Source of the DNA: Planctomycetota bacterium
GTDB lineage: Bacteria; Planctomycetota; J058; JAJDCQ01
DNA length: 64,000 nt
Reading direction: 5' to 3'
Assembly: GCA_029260755.1 (NCBI GenBank)
Contig: JAJDCQ010000159.1
Location: forward strand, 1-64,000
Shown: one piece after another, positions 9,310-19,076 of the stretch
Layout: each line of letters opens with the position of its first letter
How positions within the stretch are numbered: position 1 is the first letter of the stretch
Translations under genes and position numbers: made by a program
The notes under the pieces: model-generated
What the model saw: the letters and a program-made list of their open reading frames with translations, nothing else
Database searches by the model: none
What the model was told of the DNA's origin: nothing

Positions 9310-11067
9310 ATGACCGAGGAGCGCGAGACCCTCGAGGCCGACGTCCTCTTCGTCGGCGGCGGCCCGGCGTGCCTCGCCGGCGCGATCCGCCTCGCCCAGC
9401 TCGTGAAGGACAACGGGATCGAGCTCGAGGACGGGATCTTCGTCGTCGAGAAGGCCGCCGAGGTGGGGAACCACCAGCTCTCGGGCGCCATCCTCGACCC
9501 GCGCGCCCTCACCGAGCTGCTCCCGGACTGGGAGAAGCTCGACCCGCCGCCGCCGTTCGAGGCGGACGTCGCGGGCGAGCGGATGTACTACCTCACCCAG
9601 GGCGGCAAGATCCGGATGCCGCTGCCGCCGCCGATGCAGAACCACGGCAACAAGGTCACCTCGCTCAACAAGCTCACCAAATGGCTCGGCGAGATCGCCG
9701 AGAAGAACGAGATCGAGGTGCTCGCCGGCTTCCCCGCCGCCGAGATCCTCTGGGACGGCACCCGCGTCGTCGGCGTCCAGACGGGCGATCAGGGGATCGG
9801 CCACGACGGCAAGAACAAGGCGAACTTCGAGCCGGGCACCAACATCAAGGCGAAGGTGACGATCTTCGGCGAGGGGAGCCGCGGCAGCCTCACGAAGAAG
9901 CTCGTCGCCAAGCTCGGCCTCGACGCCGGCTGTAACCCCCAGATCTACTCGACCGGCGTGAAGGAGGTCTGGGAGGTCCCCGAAGGACGGATCGCGCCGG
10001 GCGACGTGATCCACACGGCCGGCTGGCCGATCGACTGGGAGACCTTCGGCGGCTCGTTCATCTACGGAATGGACAAGAACCACGTCTCGCTCGGGTTCGT
10101 CGTGAGCCTCGATGCGCCCGACCCGTTCCTCGACCCGCACCGCAAGTTCCAGGAGTGGAAGAGCCACCCGCTGGTGAAGGGGATCATCGAGGGCGGCAAG
10201 CTCGTCCGCTACGGCGCGAAGACGATCCCCGAGGGCGGCTGGTACTCGATCCCGAGGCCCTGGTTCGACGGCGGGATGCTCGTCGGCGACAGCGCCGGCT
10301 TCCTGAACATGAGCCGCCTGAAGGGCATCCACCTCGCGATGAAGAGCGGAATGCTCGCGGCCGAGACGGCGATCGAGGCGCTCGAGAAGAAGGACCCATC
10401 CGCGAAGGTCACCGAGGGCTACCAGCGCCGCCTCGACGAGAGCTGGCTCAAGAAGGAGCTCTATCGGGTCCGCAACTTCCGCCAGCCGTTCCAGCGCGGC
10501 TTCCTGACCGGCGCCTTCTTCGCCGGGCTCGGGACGGTCACCTTCGGCCTGCTCCCGTGGGGGCGCTGGACGCTCGAGTCCGACCACGAGCGGATGCGCA
10601 AGCTCCCCGACGCCGAGCGGCGGCTCGCCGCGCGCGAGCCCGACGAGAGCCAGCCCGAGATGTCGATCAAGGGCGACGGAACCCTGATCTACGACAAGCT
10701 CACCGACGTCTACAACTCGGAGACGAACCACGAGGAGGATCAGCCCTGCCACCTCGTCGTCGCCGACACCGACGTGTGCCACAACCGCTGCACCTACGAG
10801 TATGGCAACCCCTGCCAGTACTTCTGCCCGGCGAACGTCTACGAGATGCTCAAGGCGGAGGCGGAGCCGGCGGGCGGCGGGGATGAGGCGGCCGACGGGA
10901 GTGCCGCGGCGGCGACGGCCACGGCGACGAGCGCCCCCCCGCGCACCCTGAAGATCAACTTCAGCAACTGCGTCCACTGCAAGACCTGCGACATCCGGGA
11001 TCCCTACCAGATCATCACGTGGGTGACGCCGGAGGGCGGCGGGGGGCCGAACTACACCGGGCTTTGA
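9310..11067 (+). CDS. Electron transfer flavoprotein-ubiquinone oxidoreductase
   Basis: 'ADVLFVGGGPACLAGAIRLAQL...GNHQLSGAILDPRAL...WYSIPRPWFDGGMLVGDSAGFLNMSRLKGIHLAMKSGMLAAETA...CQYFCPANVYE...INFSNCVHCKTCDIRDPYQIITWVTPEGGGGPNY'. Confidence 0.97.
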   Translation: MTEERETLEADVLFVGGGPACLAGAIRLAQLVKDNGIELEDGIFVVEKAAEVGNHQLSGAILDPRALTELLPDWEKLDPPPPFEADVAGERMYYLTQGGKIRMPLPPPMQNHGNKVTSLNKLTKWLGEIAEKNEIEVLAGFPAAEILWDGTRVVGVQTGDQGIGHDGKNKANFEPGTNIKAKVTIFGEGSRGSLTKKLVAKLGLDAGCNPQIYSTGVKEVWEVPEGRIAPGDVIHTAGWPIDWETFGGSFIYGMDKNHVSLGFVVSLDAPDPFLDPHRKFQEWKSHPLVKGIIEGGKLVRYGAKTIPEGGWYSIPRPWFDGGMLVGDSAGFLNMSRLKGIHLAMKSGMLAAETAIEALEKKDPSAKVTEGYQRRLDESWLKKELYRVRNFRQPFQRGFLTGAFFAGLGTVTFGLLPWGRWTLESDHERMRKLPDAERRLAAREPDESQPEMSIKGDGTLIYDKLTDVYNSETNHEEDQPCHLVVADTDVCHNRCTYEYGNPCQYFCPANVYEMLKAEAEPAGGGDEAADGSAAAATATATSAPPRTLKINFSNCVHCKTCDIRDPYQIITWVTPEGGGGPNYTGL

Positions 11068-11126
11068 TCCGACCGGAACTCGCCGGGGGTGCGGCGGGTT
11101 CCTGAAGCGGGGACGGGCGCGGCGGG

Positions 11127-12323
11127 ATGCCGCGAGGAGCCCGTTCCATGTCCCGGCCCCTGGTCGCCTCGGTCCTCGCCCTGGTCGTTCTCGGGCTCGC
11201 GTCGCCCCTCGCCCCATCGGTCGCCGACGACGCCGAGACCCGGCCTCCGCGCAAGCGGTTCTTCACTCCGAAGGATCCGCGCCCGGCGCACGACCCCTAC
11301 CGCCTCGTCGCGATGGCGGCGCCTCCGGTCGAGGACCTCCCTCGGTCGGCGAGCTCGTGGGATGTCGACGCGCCCAGCCCGTTCGAGTGGCTGCGGGCGG
11401 AGCAGGATCAGGGCGGCCGCTGGCGCCGGACCGGCCTCGAGCGCGACGCCGTCGCGAACGCCCTGGCCCTCCTGCCCTTCTTCGCCAACGGCCAAACGCA
11501 CCGCTTCGGCAGCTACAAGAAGACGGTCCATCGTGGCCTGATCCACCTTCGTCGTCTCGTGGAGGCAGGCTCGCTGGGTCGTGCGACCGTCCTGACGCAG
11601 GCGCTCGTCGCGTTCACGCTCGCCGAGGCGTATCTCATCTCCCGTTACTTCACGTTGCGATACGCGGTCGCCCGGTCGATCCACGACCTCTGCGCAGCGC
11701 GCATGCCGGGATCCGGCTGGAGCTGGGAGCCGCGGCGGGGACCGGCGAACTCCCTCGCGACCGTGTACGCGGTTCGCGCGATCCAGATGGCAGAGCAGGC
11801 CAAGCTGCCGATTGGAAGGCCGGCCATTCGCGAGGCTCACGACTTCCTCCGCGAGGTGACCGACCCCGAGACGGGGCGGGCTGGGTATCGCCGAGCCGGC
11901 GACGCCGACTCGATCACCCTCGGCGAGCCGACCGAGGCGGCGCCCGTTCCTCTCCTCACCGCGGCCGTGACGCACGGTCGCCTGCTCTGCGGAGAGAGCC
12001 CCGAGACTCTCGCGGCGTCGGCCGCGGTCCTCGAGCGCCACCCGCCGACCGCCGATCGAGCGTGCGCGACGTACTGGCACCTCGGGTCGCGGGCCGCCCT
12101 TCAGCTCGGCGGCGCGACCTGGGAGCGGTGGCGAACGGCCATCGCCGAGGTCGTGTGGACCCTTCGAACGCCTCGAGGCGGCACCGAACCGGGCTCCTGG
12201 GCGCCGTCTGGTGTGCTCGGCGAGAGCCACGGTCGGCTCGCGACGACGGCCGAAGCCTTCCTCGCCGTCGATTCCTACTGGCGCTGGGAGCGCGCCGAGG
12301 ATGCGAAACGCAGCGAGAACTGA
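11127..12323 (+). CDS. Secreted hypothetical protein, possible alpha/alpha-toroid (prenyltransferase/squalene-oxidase-like) fold
   Basis: Signal peptide 'MSRPLVASVLALVVLGLASPLAPSVADD'; helical repeats 'ATVYAVRAIQMAEQAKLPIGRPAIREAHDFLREVTDPETGRAGYR'. Confidence 0.6.
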   Translation: MPRGARSMSRPLVASVLALVVLGLASPLAPSVADDAETRPPRKRFFTPKDPRPAHDPYRLVAMAAPPVEDLPRSASSWDVDAPSPFEWLRAEQDQGGRWRRTGLERDAVANALALLPFFANGQTHRFGSYKKTVHRGLIHLRRLVEAGSLGRATVLTQALVAFTLAEAYLISRYFTLRYAVARSIHDLCAARMPGSGWSWEPRRGPANSLATVYAVRAIQMAEQAKLPIGRPAIREAHDFLREVTDPETGRAGYRRAGDADSITLGEPTEAAPVPLLTAAVTHGRLLCGESPETLAASAAVLERHPPTADRACATYWHLGSRAALQLGGATWERWRTAIAEVVWTLRTPRGGTEPGSWAPSGVLGESHGRLATTAEAFLAVDSYWRWERAEDAKRSEN

Positions 12324-12327
12324 CCGC

Positions 12328-12864
12328 TCAGAACGGCTCGAGCGCGTCGTGCCAGCGACCGATCGCGGCCGCCTCGGGTCGCACGCGATCGGGCGCGGTG
12401 ACGAGGAGGAAGACGTAGCTCCCGCGCGGCCCGTGTCCGGTGACGGCCAGCACCGCGATCTTCTCGTTCGACCCCTGGAAGGTGCGGTACCACGTCCAGG
12501 CGCCGTGACCGCGGCCCTGGTCGAGCAGCTTCCACGACTCGGCCGGGAGACCGGCGTGCCGCCGCGCGACCGCCTCGAGCTCGTCGCCGTCCTCGAACCG
12601 GCCGAGTCGCGCGAGACACCACGCGTCGAACCCGCCGCCGGACGCCCGGACGCCGACCCAGCCGTCACGGCCGGGGTAGCGGGTCAGACGGGCGCCGGGC
12701 GGGACCGGCATCCGCGCGCGCAGCTCGTCGCTCGACCAGCCCCGCCACGCGCCGGGGCCGGGAGGAGCGACGTCCTGGGCACCCCCACGCGGCGCGGCCG
12801 CGAGAGCGACCGCGCCGACGATCAGCGCGCCGAAGACAACGACTCGAGGAGACCGCGGAAGCAT
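12328..12864 (-). CDS. Secreted hypothetical protein
   Basis: ATG followed by signal sequence 'VVVFGALIVGAVALAAAPRGGAQ'. Confidence 0.65.
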   Translation of the reverse strand: MLPRSPRVVVFGALIVGAVALAAAPRGGAQDVAPPGPGAWRGWSSDELRARMPVPPGARLTRYPGRDGWVGVRASGGGFDAWCLARLGRFEDGDELEAVARRHAGLPAESWKLLDQGRGHGAWTWYRTFQGSNEKIAVLAVTGHGPRGSYVFLLVTAPDRVRPEAAAIGRWHDALEPF

Positions 12865-12874
12865 GCGGTCCAGG

Positions 12875-13885
12875 CTACCACGCCCTCTTCGACTCCGCCG
12901 TCCCGGCCCCCGCGCCGTCGGCTCCCGCACGCCGGTGGCGGCTCAGGAACTCCCAGACGAGCGGCAGCGCATCGATGTCTCTCGAGGTCCTCCCGATGAC
13001 CCGCTCGGGCAGGTACTGCCGACCGCCGGGGACGGTGTGCCCGCCGCCGACGACCCGGTAGAGGACGACCTCGGGCCCTTCGCCCCGCCACGTCACGCGC
13101 TCGACCCGGGTGCCGTCGTCGGGGTCGGCGTCGTCGAGCTCGACCATCTCCGCCGCCTCGGCGTCGATGCCATTCCTGGCGACCCACCAGGCCGCCGTCG
13201 CCGGCGCGCTCAGAATCGCGCCGCGGCGCTTTCCGAAGACGGTCACGTGCCCGCCGTGCCAGGGAACGAGAGGGTCCTCGGTCCCGTTGATCATCATGAC
13301 GGGGATCGGCTCGGGCGTCTTGCTCTCGTGCTCCTTCGGCAGGTTGCCGATCTGGGTCGAGATCGCGGCGAGCAGGCCCGGCGCGTCGACGGCCAGGCGG
13401 AAGCTCATCATCGCCCCGTTGCTCGCGCCGGTGGAGTAGACGCGCCGCCGATCGATCGGCAGCTCGCCGGCGAGATGCTCGACCAGCGTGGAGAGGAACT
13501 TCACGTCGTCGACGCCCTCCTGAACCGTCGGCACGGCGAGGTCGCCGCGGCCGTCGTTCCAGTGACGCTCGTAGCCCTGCGGATAGGCGACGATGAATCC
13601 CTCGCGGCGGGCGAGGGCGTCCCAGCCCATCGTGCGTCGGGTCGCGCGCGCGGTGCCGCCGCCCCCGTGGAGCACGAGCACGAGCGGCACCGGCTCCTCG
13701 CTCGCGGCGCACGCGTCGGGAACGTGGAGCAGATACTCACGGTGCCGCCCGTCGACCTCGATCGCGTGAACGGCGGGCGGCGTGGCGCGGAGCACGGCCG
13801 TCCCGAGGAGGACGACGCAAGTGGCGCCGAGGATGGTCCGGACGTTCCAGAAGGGTCGCGGCGCAGGGGACTTCGAACGGGTCAT
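12875..13885 (-). CDS. Secreted PHB-depolymerase/LpqC-like alpha/beta-hydrolase esterase
   Basis: 'YLLHVPDACAASEEPVPLVLVLHGGGGTARATRRTMGWDALARREGFIVAYPQGYERHWNDGR...VYSTGASNGAMMSFRLA...MMINGTEDPLVPWHGG...VVGGGHTVPGG'. Confidence 0.9.
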   Translation of the reverse strand: MTRSKSPAPRPFWNVRTILGATCVVLLGTAVLRATPPAVHAIEVDGRHREYLLHVPDACAASEEPVPLVLVLHGGGGTARATRRTMGWDALARREGFIVAYPQGYERHWNDGRGDLAVPTVQEGVDDVKFLSTLVEHLAGELPIDRRRVYSTGASNGAMMSFRLAVDAPGLLAAISTQIGNLPKEHESKTPEPIPVMMINGTEDPLVPWHGGHVTVFGKRRGAILSAPATAAWWVARNGIDAEAAEMVELDDADPDDGTRVERVTWRGEGPEVVLYRVVGGGHTVPGGRQYLPERVIGRTSRDIDALPLVWEFLSRHRRAGADGAGAGTAESKRAW

Positions 13886-13960
13886 CGGTCGTCTCCGTGT
13901 CTCTAGCTTTCCCTCGGAGGTGACTACCGTGGCGCGCTCGCGGCGGTTTCGCCCTGCCGT

Positions 13961-13970
13961 TGATAGAATC
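13961..13970 (+). promoter_or_regulatory. Putative -10-like element (tgatagaatc) upstream of the oligoendopeptidase
   Basis: Same decamer tgatagaatc at 22088-22097 upstream of another + strand gene, followed in both by a ccggcc stretch. Confidence 0.4.
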
Positions 13971-14019
13971 CGCCGGCCAGCCACCTCGAGACCGCCTGAA
14001 GGAAACGGAGCGCAGCCCG

Positions 14020-15837
14020 ATGTCGACCACCGAGACCCTCCCCCGCTGGGACGTCTCCACCATCTACCCGTCGCTGCAGAGTGAGCCCTACGACGCGGCG
14101 CTCCACGAGCTCGACGAGCGCCTCGACACCCACGAGGCGAGGCTCGACGCCGACGGCATCGCGGGCGACGGATCCGTCCCGTCCGACGACGCGGCGGCGG
14201 CGAAGATTCTCGAGGCCTACCTCGAGCGATGCAGCTGGCTCGCGGCACGCCTCCAGACGCTTCGCTGCTACGTCTACGCGTTCACGACCACCGACAGTCG
14301 CGACACCGTCGCCAAGCGACGCGCGTCCGAGCTCGACGCCCGCTCCGTCCGCGCCGAGGCGGCGGGGACCCGCTTCCGCGGCTGGGCCGCCGGGCTGGAA
14401 GGGCGCCTCGACGCGCTCGGCGCCCTCTCGGAGACGATCGAGCGCCACCGCTTCACCCTCGAGGAGACGATCGAGGACGGCAAGCTCCGGATGTCGGAGC
14501 CCGAGGAGCTGCTCGCCGCCGACCTCGCCTCGACCGCCGCGTCGGCGTGGAGCCGCCTCCACGGGGTCGTGAGCAGTCAGATCGAGGTGCCGGTCGAGGT
14601 CACCGACGGGACGGTCGAGCGCCTCCCGATGACGAAGGTCCGCGCCCTCGCCAGCGACGGGGATCCCGAGCTCCGCCGGCGCGCCCACGAGGCCGAGCTC
14701 GAGGCGTGGCTGAAGTGGCGCGAGCCGCTCGCCGCCTCGTTCAACGGGATCAAGGGCTGGGTGAACCGCCTCAACGACCGCCGCGGCTACGCCGAGCCGA
14801 TCGATGCGAGCCTGCGGACGGCCCGCATTGACCGGGCGACCCTCGACGCCCTCCTCGAGGCGATGAAGGGCTCCCTCCCCACGTTCCGGCGCTACTTCCG
14901 GGCCAAGGCGACCCTGCTCGGCAAGCCGAAGCTCGACTGGTGGGACATCGCCGCGCCGGTCGGCGGCGGCGGACGGCACTGGAGCTTCGAGGAGGCCTCG
15001 AGCTTCATCGAGAAGTGCTTCGGCACCTTCTCCCCCCGGCTCGCCGCGTTCGCCCGCCGCGCCTTCGACGGGCGGTGGATCGACGCCGAGCCGCGCGACG
15101 GCAAGGTCGGCGGCGCGTTCTGCATGGGCATCCCCGAGGTGAAGGAGTCGCGGATCCTGGCGAACTTCGACGGCAGCTTCGACCAGCTCAGCACGATCGC
15201 CCACGAGCTCGGCCACGGCTTCCACAACGACGTCCTCGCGGACGTCGAGCCGCTCCGACGCAAGACGCCGATGACGCTCGCCGAGACGGCCAGCATCTTC
15301 TGCGAGACGATCGTCTTCCGCTCCGCCCTCGCCGAGGCGACCGACGACGCCGAGCGCCTCGGCGTCCTCGAGACCTACCTCCTCGGCGCATCCCAGGTCG
15401 TCGTCGACATCTACTCGCGCTACCTCTTCGAGACGCGCGCGTTCGAGGCGCGCCGCGGCGCCGAGCTCTCCGCCGAGGAGCTCTGCTCCCTGATGACCGG
15501 GGCGCAGCGCGACGCCTACGGCGACGGCCTCTCGACCGAGCTCCACCCCTACATGTGGGCGGTGAAGCCCCACTACTACTCGGCCGGCTTCTCGTTCTAC
15601 AACTACCCCTACGCCTTCGGACTGCTCTTCGGCCTGGGCCTCTACGCCGTCTACCGCGAGCGCGGCGAGGCGTTCATCGACGACTACGCGGCGCTGCTCG
15701 GCTCGACGGGCCTCGGCCCGGCGGCGGAGCTCGCGGCGCGGTTCGACATCGACATCCGGACGCGGGCGTTCTGGGATGCAGGGTTGGGGGAGATCGAGGG
15801 GTTGATCGGCGACTACGAGACGCTCGCCGCGGGATAG
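14020..15837 (+). CDS. M3-family oligoendopeptidase (PepF-like)
   Basis: 'STIAHELGHGFHNDVL' (HExxH), 'TPMTLAETASIFCETIVF', 'PYAFGLLFGLGLYAVYRERGEAFIDDYAALLGSTG'. Confidence 0.93.
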   Translation: MSTTETLPRWDVSTIYPSLQSEPYDAALHELDERLDTHEARLDADGIAGDGSVPSDDAAAAKILEAYLERCSWLAARLQTLRCYVYAFTTTDSRDTVAKRRASELDARSVRAEAAGTRFRGWAAGLEGRLDALGALSETIERHRFTLEETIEDGKLRMSEPEELLAADLASTAASAWSRLHGVVSSQIEVPVEVTDGTVERLPMTKVRALASDGDPELRRRAHEAELEAWLKWREPLAASFNGIKGWVNRLNDRRGYAEPIDASLRTARIDRATLDALLEAMKGSLPTFRRYFRAKATLLGKPKLDWWDIAAPVGGGGRHWSFEEASSFIEKCFGTFSPRLAAFARRAFDGRWIDAEPRDGKVGGAFCMGIPEVKESRILANFDGSFDQLSTIAHELGHGFHNDVLADVEPLRRKTPMTLAETASIFCETIVFRSALAEATDDAERLGVLETYLLGASQVVVDIYSRYLFETRAFEARRGAELSAEELCSLMTGAQRDAYGDGLSTELHPYMWAVKPHYYSAGFSFYNYPYAFGLLFGLGLYAVYRERGEAFIDDYAALLGSTGLGPAAELAARFDIDIRTRAFWDAGLGEIEGLIGDYETLAAG

Positions 15838-15881
15838 AGGCGCTGCTCTGCGGGGCCGTTGCCGAACCTCGGGCGGGGGTC

Positions 15882-16394
15882 ATTGCCGACGGGCGGGGGC
15901 CGCGGGCGGGCGGCCTGCTTCGAGGCGTTCGGGCGGGCCGAGCCGCTGTTTCCCGTTCGGAACGTTCCCGGGTAGCTGGCGCGGGGGTCAGAGCGCCGCT
16001 TGCCGCTTGGTCGGAGCGGGGTTGCCGATGCAGGCTCCCCTCCCAAGCGGCAAGCGGACGACACTGACCCCCAATGCCGACCCGCGGAGAGTCGCCCGAA
16101 CCGAGCCCCCGCGGTATGAGTTCGCGAGCCCAGACCTCGGATCGCGCCCCGGCGCAAATCCAGGCCTCGGTTGGCGCAGACGGCCCCGGGCCCGCATTGG
16201 GGGTCAGTGTCGTCTTCCTGCTGGCTTGGGAGGGAAGCTCGCCGCGTCAACCCCACTCCGACCAAGCCGCAGGAAGCGCTCTGACCCCCGCGCTGGCTAC
16301 CCAGTGGGCGTTCCGAGCCCGAAACAGCGGCTCGGCCAATCCGCGAGCTCGAAGCAGGCCGCCCGCCCGCGGCCCCCCCCCGCCCGTCGGCAAT
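15882..16394. repeat. 513-bp imperfect inverted repeat (left arm ~15882-16077, right arm ~16194-16394, ~116-bp spacer)
   Basis: attgccgacgggcggg... at the left end is the reverse complement of ...cccgcccgtcggcaat at the right end; inner ends cgacactgacccccaatgc / gcattgggggtcagtgtcg. Confidence 0.93.
15996..16057. repeat. Nested hairpin inside the left arm of the 513-bp inverted repeat
   Basis: ccgcttgccgcttgg (15996-16010) pairs with ccaagcggcaagcgg (16043-16057). Confidence 0.85.
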
Positions 16395-16450
16395 CGCCTC
16401 GCACACCGTCGGCGGCTCCCGACGAGCCCGAATCGAGGCCCGACCAAAGA

Positions 16451-16480
16451 ACGAAGCCGACCCCAAGGGGCCGGCTTCGT
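16451..16480 (-). terminator. Rho-independent-like terminator of the 16512-18809 gene
   Basis: acgaagccgacccc-aa-ggggccggcttcgt; on the minus strand the stem is followed by gttcttt. Confidence 0.65.
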
Positions 16481-16511
16481 CTGAACACGGGTTCCGAAGG
16501 CTTACTGGTCG

Positions 16512-18809
16512 TTACGGCGTCCTGATCTGGCCCGCCACGCCGAGGAAGTCGCCGCTCGGGCCGACCGGCCCGACCTGCAGGTTGTCGACCGGCAGAGCGG
16601 CCGGCGTCGGGAGGGGGATCCCGCCGAAGCCGTTCGCGACCATCGAGATGACCGCGGGCAGCATCTGGCCGACGAGCACCTGGACGCCGCGGTCCGGCAG
16701 GTCGATCAGCTCGACGAGGATGTCGGCGGCGAACTGCGGCTGGCCGGCGAGGCTCGCGAAGAGCTGACCCTGCGGGTCCATCGTGAGCCCGGCGCCGACG
16801 ACCGCCTGGAGCGCGATGCTGACGATCGTGATCCGCTGGCCGGTGGCCGGATCGGCGACCTCGATCGAGACGACGAGCTCACCGACGTCGAGCTGAAGCG
16901 CGAGCGTGTTCGCCGGACCGGGGTTCGGCTGCGGGGCGGTCGGCGTCGGCGCGGTCGCGACCGGCGTCGCTCCCGAGCTCTGGACCATGCGCAGGACGGG
17001 CGGGAGGCGCGGCTCGGCGCGGACGATCAGCGGCGCGCCCGGCGGCACGATTCCCTGGAGCTGCGGGAAGATCATGAGCAGGATCGAGCTGTCGACGCTG
17101 AAGTTCGGCAGGTTGATCCCGACCGCTCCGCCGAGGTTGTTGATCACGTTGCTGAGCGCGGCGCCCGGGTCGATCTCCAGGTCGAGGAGACCGCTCCGCC
17201 AGGCCGCGAAGAACGCGCGGTTGATGAGGTCGTCGTTGATCGCCGCGGCGAAGTCCGCCGGAGCGGCCGAGCCGACCGAAGGCGCCGCGCCGACCGTCGC
17301 CAGGCTGCCCGGCGCGTTCGCGCTCGCCGCCGTCGGGGCGGCCGCGTCCACGTTGGCCGCGAGGCTCATCGAGAGACCCGCGTCGTCGAAGGCGAGCCCG
17401 GTCGGGGCGAAGCCGAAGACGAAGTCGCGGCCGAGGATGTTCCGCTGGATCGGCTGGTTCATGGCGCCGAGGGCGGCCGTCACCTGGGCCCCGATGTCGT
17501 TCTGGAGCATCGCCCTGAGCTGGTCCTCGACCATGCCCTGAACGAGGCCGCGGAGCAGGTTGTCGATGAAGTCGGGGATGTTGTTCATGTCGAGGTTGAA
17601 GCCCTCGATCGTGACGTCGCTGTTCTGCAGGTCGAACGCGAGCTGGTTCGTCTGCGGATCGACGCCCATGACGGCGCGGCCGCTGACGGTCAGCCGGTCC
17701 ATCGTGACCTCGCCGCTGACGCTGATCCGGACGATCGCCCGGAGCTGCGCGCGGAGGTCGATGTCGAGGTCGTTCAGCGTCGCGGTGAAATCGAGCCCGC
17801 CGTTGACGGGGTCGAGGTCGACGTCGACGGTCGAGAAGTCGACGCCGGTGACGTCGGCGCGCGCCTCGATGAAGAGCACCTGGCGGTCGAGGATCGGGTT
17901 CCGCGCGGTGATCACGTCGGAGATCAGGCTCTTGCGACCGTTGACGAAGCCCTCCATCACGGGCTCCATCTTGTCGAAGGCGCTCTCCTCGATCCGGGCG
18001 ACGATCGCCTCGGGGACGAAGCCGTTCGTCGGAATGAAGTTGCCGGCCAGGACCGAGCGCGAGTTCTGGACGATGTTGCCGGCGCGGTCGATCGCCTGGA
18101 TCGTGATGATGTTGAGGCCTTCGCCCACCGTCGCCTGAACGGAGAAGTCGCCGTTGCTGTCGACGTTGACCGAGGTGCCGTTGATCGTGACGGTCGCGAC
18201 GCCGCTGCCAGCGTCGACCGCGTTGCCCGCGATCACGAGCTGAGCGCTGCTGCTGAAGGCGGCCCGCTCGGGCGAGGTGATCACGAGCACCGGCGCCGTG
18301 TCATCGGCGGCGGGCGCGGGGGCCGGGCCGGCGGGCGGCGTCGGCGGAGGCGCGGGCGGAGCCGGCACGGGCGAGGTCGTCGCGCCGGGCGCCGGGCTCG
18401 AGCTGGTCGGCGCCGGACTCGAGGTGGGCGCGCTCGGCGCCGGGCTCGAGGTCGGGGCGGGCGGGGCGGTCGGCGTGGAGGTCGGGGCCGAAGGGGCCGC
18501 GGTTCCGCCGCTCGTGCCCGTGGCCGCCGCCGTCGGTTGGCCGGACGGCGATGCGGCTGGCGCGCCCGGAGCAGCCGTCCCGCCGCTCGCCGGCGCGGCG
18601 ACGAGCGGTCCGCCCGTCGTGGCCGCCGAGCCGGAGCTGGTCGACGCGTTCGCGCCGGCCGCGGTTCCGGAGCTGGACGCCGTCGCGACGACGCCGCTGC
18701 GACTCCGGCCACTCTTGCTGCAGCCGAGGACGCCTACGGAGAGAAGGGGCGCCGCGCCGATCGCAAGCGCCGTGAAGAAGATCGAACCGTTCGTCGTGAG
18801 TCGTTTCAT
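16512..18809 (-). CDS. Lipoprotein with Pro/Ser/Ala/Thr linker, Ig-like domain and possible TULIP/BPI-like lipid-binding region
   Basis: Lipobox-like 'LLSVGVLGCSKSG'; long PTSA-rich linker; 'APVLVITSPERAAFSSSAQLVIAGNAVDAGSGVATVTINGTSVNVDSNGDFSVQATVGEGLNIITIQAIDRAGN' Ig-like. Confidence 0.75.
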   Translation of the reverse strand: MKRLTTNGSIFFTALAIGAAPLLSVGVLGCSKSGRSRSGVVATASSSGTAAGANASTSSGSAATTGGPLVAAPASGGTAAPGAPAASPSGQPTAAATGTSGGTAAPSAPTSTPTAPPAPTSSPAPSAPTSSPAPTSSSPAPGATTSPVPAPPAPPPTPPAGPAPAPAADDTAPVLVITSPERAAFSSSAQLVIAGNAVDAGSGVATVTINGTSVNVDSNGDFSVQATVGEGLNIITIQAIDRAGNIVQNSRSVLAGNFIPTNGFVPEAIVARIEESAFDKMEPVMEGFVNGRKSLISDVITARNPILDRQVLFIEARADVTGVDFSTVDVDLDPVNGGLDFTATLNDLDIDLRAQLRAIVRISVSGEVTMDRLTVSGRAVMGVDPQTNQLAFDLQNSDVTIEGFNLDMNNIPDFIDNLLRGLVQGMVEDQLRAMLQNDIGAQVTAALGAMNQPIQRNILGRDFVFGFAPTGLAFDDAGLSMSLAANVDAAAPTAASANAPGSLATVGAAPSVGSAAPADFAAAINDDLINRAFFAAWRSGLLDLEIDPGAALSNVINNLGGAVGINLPNFSVDSSILLMIFPQLQGIVPPGAPLIVRAEPRLPPVLRMVQSSGATPVATAPTPTAPQPNPGPANTLALQLDVGELVVSIEVADPATGQRITIVSIALQAVVGAGLTMDPQGQLFASLAGQPQFAADILVELIDLPDRGVQVLVGQMLPAVISMVANGFGGIPLPTPAALPVDNLQVGPVGPSGDFLGVAGQIRTP

Positions 18810-19076
18810 CGGAACCTCCAGGGTAGCCCGTGTCGCGTTGAGACAGCACAAACGACGTGCCGGAAGGGAACGGGCGCGACCCCTGGGTGAACCGACTGCT
18901 GAAAAGAGACTTACAGGCCTCGATCGCGATGACCCAGCGCGTAGCGCCGGCCCGCTTGCGAACCGCAATTTAGGAAATGAGGCTCACGACTGACACGCAT
19001 GGCTCTCGGTACATACGACCGCCCGCCGTGCTGCTGGGAGCCGGCGGGCCGGGGAACGACGACGACCTGACGCGGT

